A DNA stretch of 35,737 bases from Streptomyces sp. GKU 895 (GTDB lineage Bacteria > Actinomycetota > Actinomycetes > Streptomycetales > Streptomycetaceae), in assembly GCA_002027195.1 (NCBI GenBank), contig MWJO01000089.1:1-35737 (forward strand). Reading direction: 5' to 3'. This document shows, piece after piece, positions 31,050 to 35,737 of the stretch. Within the stretch, counting starts at the first letter, position 1, and each line of letters starts with the position of its first letter. Position numbers and translations under genes: made by a program. The notes under the pieces are model-generated. The model had not been told where the DNA came from and did not search any database. It saw nothing but the letters and a program-made list of their open reading frames with translations.

Positions 31050-33875
31050 TCAGTCCTCCGACGCCGTCTTCGAAGCCGCCGCCTTCTTCGCGGTGGTCTT
31101 CTTCGCGGCCGTCGTCGTCTTCTTCGCGGCGGTCTTCTTGGCGGCCGTCTTCTTGGCCGGGGTGGCCTTCTTCGCGGCCGTCTTCTTGGCGGGCGCCTTC
31201 TTCGCGGTCTTCTTGGCGGGGCCCTTCGCCCGCTTCTCGGCGAGGAGTTCGTAGCCGCGCTCGGGGGTGATGTCCTCGACGCTGTCGCCGGAGCGCAGGG
31301 TCGCGTTGGTCTCCCCGTCGGTGACGTACGGGCCGAAGCGGCCGTCCTTGACCACGACCGGCTTCTCGCTGACCGGGTCGGTGCCGAGCTCCTTCAGCGG
31401 CGGCTTGGCGGCGGCCCGGCCGCGCTGCTTGGGCTGGGCGTAGATCGCGAGCGCCTCTTCGAGGGTGATCGTGAAGAGCTGCTCCTCGGAGGTGAGCGAA
31501 CGTGAGTCCGTGCCCTTCTTCAGGTACGGCCCGTAGCGCCCGTTCTGCGCGGTGATCTCCTGGCCCTCGGCGTCGACGCCGACCACGCGCGGCAGCGACA
31601 TCAGCTTGAGGGCGTCCTCCAGCGTCACCGTGTCCAGGGACATCGACTTGAACAGCGAGGCCGTCCGCGGCTTCACGGCGTTCTTGCCGGTCTTCGGGGT
31701 GCCCTCGGGGAGCACCTCGGTGACGTACGGGCCGTAGCGGCCGGCGCGGGCGATGATCTGGTTGCCGCTGACCGGGTCGGCGCCGAGCTCGAAGTCGCCG
31801 CTGGGCTTGGCGAGCAGCTCCTCGGCGTACTCGACCGACAGCTCGTCCGGAGCGAGATCCTCCGGCACGTCCGCGCGCTGGTGGCCCTCGGAGTCCTTCT
31901 CGCCGCGCTCGATGTACGGACCGTAGCGGCCCACGCGGAGCACGATGCCGTTGCCCACCGGGAACGACGACACCTCGCGCGCGTCGATCGCGCCCAGGTC
32001 GGTCACCAGCTCCTTGAGGCCGCCGAGGTGGTCCCCGTCGCCGTTGCCGGCCTCGGCCGCGCCGCCGCTCTCGGGGGTGCCCTCGCCGAAGTAGAACCGC
32101 TTCAGCCACGGCACGGACTGGGCCTCACCGCGGGCGATGCGGTCGAGGTCGTCCTCCATCTTGGCGGTGAAGTCGTAGTCGACGAGCCTCCCGAAGTGCT
32201 TCTCCAGGAGGTTGACCACGGCGAAGGACAGGAAGGACGGGACGAGGGCCGTGCCCTTCTTGAAGACATAGCCGCGGTCGAGGATGGTGCCGATGATCGA
32301 CGCGTACGTCGACGGGCGGCCGATCTCGCGCTCTTCGAGCTCCTTGACCAGGCTGGCCTCGGTGTAGCGGGCCGGGGGCTTGGTGGCGTGCCCGTCGACC
32401 GTGATCTCCTCGGCGGAGAGCCGGTCGCCCTCGCTGACCTGCGGCAGCCGGCGCTCGCGGTCGTCCAGCTCGGCGTTCGGGTCGTCGGCGCCCTCGACGT
32501 AGGCCTTCAGGAAGCCGTGGAAGGTGATCGTCTTGCCGGAGGCGCTGAACTCGACGTCCCGGCCGTCGGCGGCGGTGCCACCGATCTTGACCGTGACGGA
32601 GTTGCCGGTCGCGTCCTTCATCTGGGAGGCGACGGTCCGCTTCCAGATCAGCTCGTACAGCTTGAACTGGTCGCCGGTCAGACCGGTCTCGGCGGGCGTG
32701 CGGAAACGATCACCCGAGGGCCGGATCGCCTCGTGCGCCTCCTGCGCGTTCTTGACCTTCCCGGCGTACGTCCGCGGGCTCGACGGCAGGTAGTCGGCGC
32801 CGTACAGCTGCGTGACCTGCGCGCGGGCCGCGGCGACAGCGGTGTCGCTGAGCGTCGTGGAGTCCGTACGCATGTAGGTGATGTAGCCGTTCTCGTACAG
32901 CTTCTGAGCGACCTGCATGGTCGCCTTCGCGCCGAAGCCGAGCTTGCGGCTGGCCTCCTGCTGGAGGGTCGTCGTACGGAACGGGGCGTACGGCGAGCGG
33001 CGGTACGGCTTGGACTCGACGGACCGGACGGCGAAGTCCGTGTTCTCCAGCGCGGCGGCCAGCGCCCGGGCGTTGGCCTCGTCGAGGTGGAGGGTGTTCG
33101 CGCCCTTGATCTGGCCCAGCGAGTCGAAGTCACGGCCCTGCGCGACCCGCTTGCCGTCGACCGTCTGGAGCCGGGCGACCAGGGTCGACGGGTCGCTCGG
33201 GTCACCGGCGCGGCCGGTGCCGAAGGTGCCGGTCAGGTCCCAGTACTCGGCGGAGCGGAAGGCGATGCGCTCGCGCTCCCGCTCGACGACGAGCCGCGTG
33301 GCGACCGACTGGACACGGCCCGCCGAAAGGCGCGGCATGACCTTCTTCCACAGGACCGGCGAGACCTCGTAGCCGTAGAGACGGTCGAGGATGCGGCGGG
33401 TCTCCTGGGCGTCGACCATGCGCTGGTTGAGGTCGCGCGGGTTGGCGACGGCGGCCCGGATCGCGTCCTTGGTGATCTCGTGGAACACCATGCGCTTGAC
33501 CGGGACCTTGGGCTTCAGCACTTCCAGGAGGTGCCACGCGATGGCCTCGCCCTCGCGGTCCTCATCGGTGGCGAGGAAGAGCTCGTCGGAGTCCTTCAGC
33601 AGGTCCTTGAGCTTCTTGACCTGGGCCTTCTTGTCGGCGTTGACGACATAGATCGGCTCGAAGTCGTGCTCGACGTCCACGCCGAGGCGGCGCACCTCGC
33701 CGGTGTACTTCTCCGGCACCTCCGCGGCGCCGTTGGGGAGGTCGCGGATGTGCCCGACGCTCGCCTCGACGACGTATCCAGGGCCGAGGTAGCCCTTGAT
33801 CGTCTTCGCCTTGGCTGGCGACTCGACGATGACGAGTCGGCGGCCGCCGTGTGCGGTCTCGCTGGTCGGGGACAA
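31050..33875 (-). CDS. topA: DNA topoisomerase I (type IA)
   Basis: Relaxes negatively supercoiled DNA behind polymerases. 941 residues from a TTG (GGAGAGAAG upstream); the next in-frame starts would remove the TOPRIM strand. N-terminal TOPRIM: RRLVIVESPAKAKTIKGYL and FLATDEDREGEAIAWHLLE. Catalytic Tyr near 335 in GYITYMRTDSTTLSD; SAGRVQSVATRLV is the hinge motif. C-terminal domain has four or more repeats of the GxxGPYV type (GRYGPYIERG, GRYGPYVTEV, GRYGPYLKKG, GRFGPYVTDG). The last 50 residues are a Lys/Ala-rich tail (AKKTAAKKATPAKKTAAKK), typical of actinobacterial TopA and needed for processive DNA binding in that group. Confidence 0.95.
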   Translation of the reverse strand: MSPTSETAHGGRRLVIVESPAKAKTIKGYLGPGYVVEASVGHIRDLPNGAAEVPEKYTGEVRRLGVDVEHDFEPIYVVNADKKAQVKKLKDLLKDSDELFLATDEDREGEAIAWHLLEVLKPKVPVKRMVFHEITKDAIRAAVANPRDLNQRMVDAQETRRILDRLYGYEVSPVLWKKVMPRLSAGRVQSVATRLVVERERERIAFRSAEYWDLTGTFGTGRAGDPSDPSTLVARLQTVDGKRVAQGRDFDSLGQIKGANTLHLDEANARALAAALENTDFAVRSVESKPYRRSPYAPFRTTTLQQEASRKLGFGAKATMQVAQKLYENGYITYMRTDSTTLSDTAVAAARAQVTQLYGADYLPSSPRTYAGKVKNAQEAHEAIRPSGDRFRTPAETGLTGDQFKLYELIWKRTVASQMKDATGNSVTVKIGGTAADGRDVEFSASGKTITFHGFLKAYVEGADDPNAELDDRERRLPQVSEGDRLSAEEITVDGHATKPPARYTEASLVKELEEREIGRPSTYASIIGTILDRGYVFKKGTALVPSFLSFAVVNLLEKHFGRLVDYDFTAKMEDDLDRIARGEAQSVPWLKRFYFGEGTPESGGAAEAGNGDGDHLGGLKELVTDLGAIDAREVSSFPVGNGIVLRVGRYGPYIERGEKDSEGHQRADVPEDLAPDELSVEYAEELLAKPSGDFELGADPVSGNQIIARAGRYGPYVTEVLPEGTPKTGKNAVKPRTASLFKSMSLDTVTLEDALKLMSLPRVVGVDAEGQEITAQNGRYGPYLKKGTDSRSLTSEEQLFTITLEEALAIYAQPKQRGRAAAKPPLKELGTDPVSEKPVVVKDGRFGPYVTDGETNATLRSGDSVEDITPERGYELLAEKRAKGPAKKTAKKAPAKKTAAKKATPAKKTAAKKTAAKKTTTAAKKTTAKKAAASKTASED

Positions 33876-34118
33876 CTTCGCTCTTCTCTCCGGTCGACGC
33901 TGGGGCCTCCCCAGGCGGTCCCCGGGGGCGGGTCATGGTGACGCTGCGGAGTGTGACGGTACATCCCGCCCCCGTGTCAAACGGGAAAAGCCCGCAACGG
34001 CCACTCGAACGGTAACCCGACTACCGCCATTCCTGCCGCCCGGAGTACCCACCGGCCATTTCGAGCCTTAGTGGAGGACCCCCTCCCAATTACCGGGACC
34101 TCGGCCTTTCCATGGTCG
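33876..34118. other. Intergenic region upstream of topA
   Basis: 240 bp with the topA leader. No gene or repeat seen; lower GC at 33975-34080. No promoter could be fixed with confidence. Confidence 0.5.
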
Positions 34119-34316
34119 TCACAGCTGGGTGAAGCACCATGCGCCGACGACGAGCGCGATCACCGCGGCACAGCTCGCGATCATCGCCGATGCGACCGGG
34201 CTCACACCGTGCGCCACCGGTTCCCGGTGCCGTGCGCGGACCGCGGTCCACGCCAGCAGTCCGGTCCCGAACAGCGCGAACACCGATCCCGCGAAGATCG
34301 CCGGTCCGCTCTCCAT
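34119..34316 (-). CDS. Small two-helix membrane protein
   Basis: 65 residues, ATG after GGGGAGCC. Two hydrophobic segments (AIFAGSVFALFGTGLLAWTA and SAMIASCAAVIALVVGAWCF) separated by a basic loop VRARHREPVAHG. Short conserved-looking gene between topA and the septum-formation gene. Function unknown. Confidence 0.75.
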   Translation of the reverse strand: MESGPAIFAGSVFALFGTGLLAWTAVRARHREPVAHGVSPVASAMIASCAAVIALVVGAWCFTQL

Positions 34317-34433
34317 GGCTCCCCGTGCCCCTTTTCTCCCGACCGCGCGTGCCCTCGGGCATGGAGGTTGACACGCGCGGGCGGCGGCCAGGCGAACCCG
34401 AGGTGAACGCGGGACCGGTCCGGCTGTGGACTG

Positions 34434-34452
34434 CCGGGGCGGCCGGCCCCGG
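34434..34452 (-). terminator. Terminator hairpin of the septum-formation-domain gene
   Basis: CCGGGGC-GGCCG-GCCCCGG, 7-bp stem, starting 7 bp after the stop at 34459. No T run. Confidence 0.55.
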
Positions 34453-34458
34453 CCGGGC

Positions 34459-35737
34459 TCAGACCGAACCGGGCGCGGGTATCTTTCCGGTCGTCTTCTC
34501 GCCGTCGGTCCGGCTCACCGTGCACACGGCCTTCTTGAACCCCTTGTTCCAGTCCTCCTCGTCGGCCACCCAGCCGTAGACGGTGCGCTCCGAACCGGGC
34601 GCCCAGGTCGACTCGAATTTGTTGCGGCACAGCTTGGTCGCGTTGTCGGAGCCTTTCTCGTAGGTCATTTCCTCGGGTGCCTGAACCACGCCTATGACCT
34701 GGTCGGTGTGGGGTTTCACGCAGTCGGTGAGCGGGGCGTTGTAGCCGTCGTCCTGCTCCTCGTAGATCCAGCAGTCGCCGGTGCTCATCTGACCCACCCA
34801 CAGCCGCGTGCCCTCGTCCCGCAGCCGGCCGACCTCACCGCCTATCGCCGCATGGCGGCCCAGTACGAGACATGCCGTACCGCTGTTGGCCGCGGTGAAG
34901 CCCGCCTTCGTCGGTACGACGGCGTAGAGCGCCGCGTCGGGAAGGGCGTCGACGACCGCGCGCGTCTGGTTCGCGCAGCGCTGAGCACCCTCCGCGCGCG
35001 CGTCGGCGTAGTCGGTGGCCGTGTCGACGGCGACGACCTGTCCGTCCGGCCAGTCCTCGGCGCAGTCCACCACGCCGAGGTTCGGCTCCGACTTGAACGG
35101 CGTCCCCGACCAGACCGCCTGCACGCAGTCGCCGGTCTCCAACGGCTCGCTGAGGCCGACGACATCGCCGTACGGCAGCACGGGCCCGGTCGGCGGCGGA
35201 TCGCTCTTGGGGACGCTGGAGGTGGGCGGCTTGTTCGCCGTGTTGTTCGTGTCTCCGTCGCCGCTGTCCTTGGTCAGCGAGACGGCCAGCCAGGTGCCGC
35301 CGGCGACGACGAGGACGGCGGCCACGACGAGAGCGATCAGCGCGAGCCGCTTCTTGTCCCGGGGAGGCGGCGCGGGTGGACCGGCTCCGGGCATCCCCGG
35401 CCCACCCGTACCCCAGCCGGCTCCGGACGTGCCGCCCAGGTAGGGCTGGGTGGGGCTCGCGGCGACAGCGGCGCTGCCGGCGTAGGGCGGCGTCGGGCTG
35501 CTCCCGTACGGCGACGGGGCGCCGCCGCCCGCGTAGGGGCCGTAGGGCGTGGGGCCGCCGCTGCTCGCGTAGGGCCCTTGCGCATAGGGGTTGCCCGGCT
35601 CGGGCGAGGGTGAGGACGGCTGCTGAGGGACGGCGGCCGGCCGCCACGGGTCGTACGCGGCCCCGGCCGCCCCCGCCTCCGCCAGCTGCTGCTCCCGGCG
35701 TGTGGGGCGTCTGCGGGGCGCCCGGCGTGAAGGCCCA
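34459..35737 (-). CDS. Membrane-anchored septum-formation-domain protein (5' partial)
   Basis: The frame is open to the right edge of the window, so the start lies outside; an internal ATG at 35394 would remove the N-terminal tail. The visible N-terminal part is charged (RRAPRRRPTRREQQLAE) and then Gly/Pro/Tyr-rich with repeats such as PYAGGGAPSPYGSSPTPPYA. One membrane helix follows (LALIALVVAAVLVVAGGTWL), then an outside domain with paired Cys: LETGDCVQAVWSGTPF, NLGVVDCAEDW, RCANQTRAVV, STGDCWIYEEQDDGYNAPLT, DCVKPHTDQVIGVV. The two GDC...DC...Q units resemble the septum formation (Septum_form) domain. A cytoplasmic Gly/Pro tail, single helix and extracytoplasmic Cys domain is a common actinomycete layout. 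Exact role unknown. Confidence 0.75.
   Translation of the reverse strand, partial: GPSRRAPRRRPTRREQQLAEAGAAGAAYDPWRPAAVPQQPSSPSPEPGNPYAQGPYASSGGPTPYGPYAGGGAPSPYGSSPTPPYAGSAAVAASPTQPYLGGTSGAGWGTGGPGMPGAGPPAPPPRDKKRLALIALVVAAVLVVAGGTWLAVSLTKDSGDGDTNNTANKPPTSSVPKSDPPPTGPVLPYGDVVGLSEPLETGDCVQAVWSGTPFKSEPNLGVVDCAEDWPDGQVVAVDTATDYADARAEGAQRCANQTRAVVDALPDAALYAVVPTKAGFTAANSGTACLVLGRHAAIGGEVGRLRDEGTRLWVGQMSTGDCWIYEEQDDGYNAPLTDCVKPHTDQVIGVVQAPEEMTYEKGSDNATKLCRNKFESTWAPGSERTVYGWVADEEDWNKGFKKAVCTVSRTDGEKTTGKIPAPGSV

Noticed and set aside
27599..31270. Very long open frame opposite tmk (1223 codons)
   Set aside because: Mirror of the GC-rich tmk gene; the translation is Arg/Pro/Gly low complexity, and the opposite strand encodes clear MFS and kinase motifs.
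31881..33941. Long open frame opposite topA
   Set aside because: Antisense to a gene with every topoisomerase I motif; no ribosome binding site or recognisable domain.

Overview
The window is high-GC actinobacterial DNA, almost certainly Streptomyces. Third-codon G/C is extreme, GTG and TTG starts are common, genes overlap through ATGA and GTGA, and the right flank carries topA, a membrane-fused thymidylate kinase and holB in the order familiar from Streptomyces chromosomes. Species cannot be told from the sequence.

Layout. (1) 1-1561: 3' part of a protein O-mannosyltransferase gene (chromosomal left flank). (2) 1624-24408: a 22.8-kb integrated element flanked by a perfect 47-bp direct repeat. 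The right copy is the 3' half of an intact tRNA-Thr(CGT) gene; the left copy is the displaced tRNA end, still followed by the tRNA's old intrinsic terminator. (3) 24440-35737: chromosomal right flank, all on the minus strand: tripeptidyl-aminopeptidase-like lipoprotein, holB, MFS-thymidylate kinase fusion, topA, a two-helix membrane protein and a septum-formation-domain membrane protein that runs off the window.

The element reads as an actinomycete integrative and conjugative element (AICE). A rightward module (2000-8816) holds small DUF6907, Spd-like and pRL2-8-like genes and ends in an FtsK/SpoIIIE-type TraB translocase, followed by clustered AGGGAGGC motifs that could be its clt site. A cargo zone (9.1-15.8 kb) holds a Panacea (DUF4065) antitoxin gene with a candidate toxin gene, a 19-residue hydrophobic peptide gene, a three-gene unknown operon, a lipoprotein, and an XRE-DUF5753 / DUF6879 pair with divergent DUF6415 genes. 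A leftward module (22194-16474) starts with xis, continues through a TOPRIM primase and a RecA-fold ATPase, crosses a region of about ten phased GTGAGGG repeats, and ends in eight small unknown genes. The tyrosine integrase sits beside the tRNA. No relaxase, RepSA-type initiator or prim-pol was recognised.

Two cross-cutting observations. First, the promoter of the transfer module and the promoter of xis share an operator-like module of about 75 bp, including an identical 18-mer and repeated GAGYARGYRRC boxes, which suggests one regulator controls both ends. Second, nine genes between 1 and 26.2 kb contain ten apparent one-base deletions, each leaving the gene one (or two) bases short of a whole number of codons, while the last 9.5 kb has none. 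This looks more like base-calling error than decay, so these genes are annotated as corrected reading frames with the break position stated.
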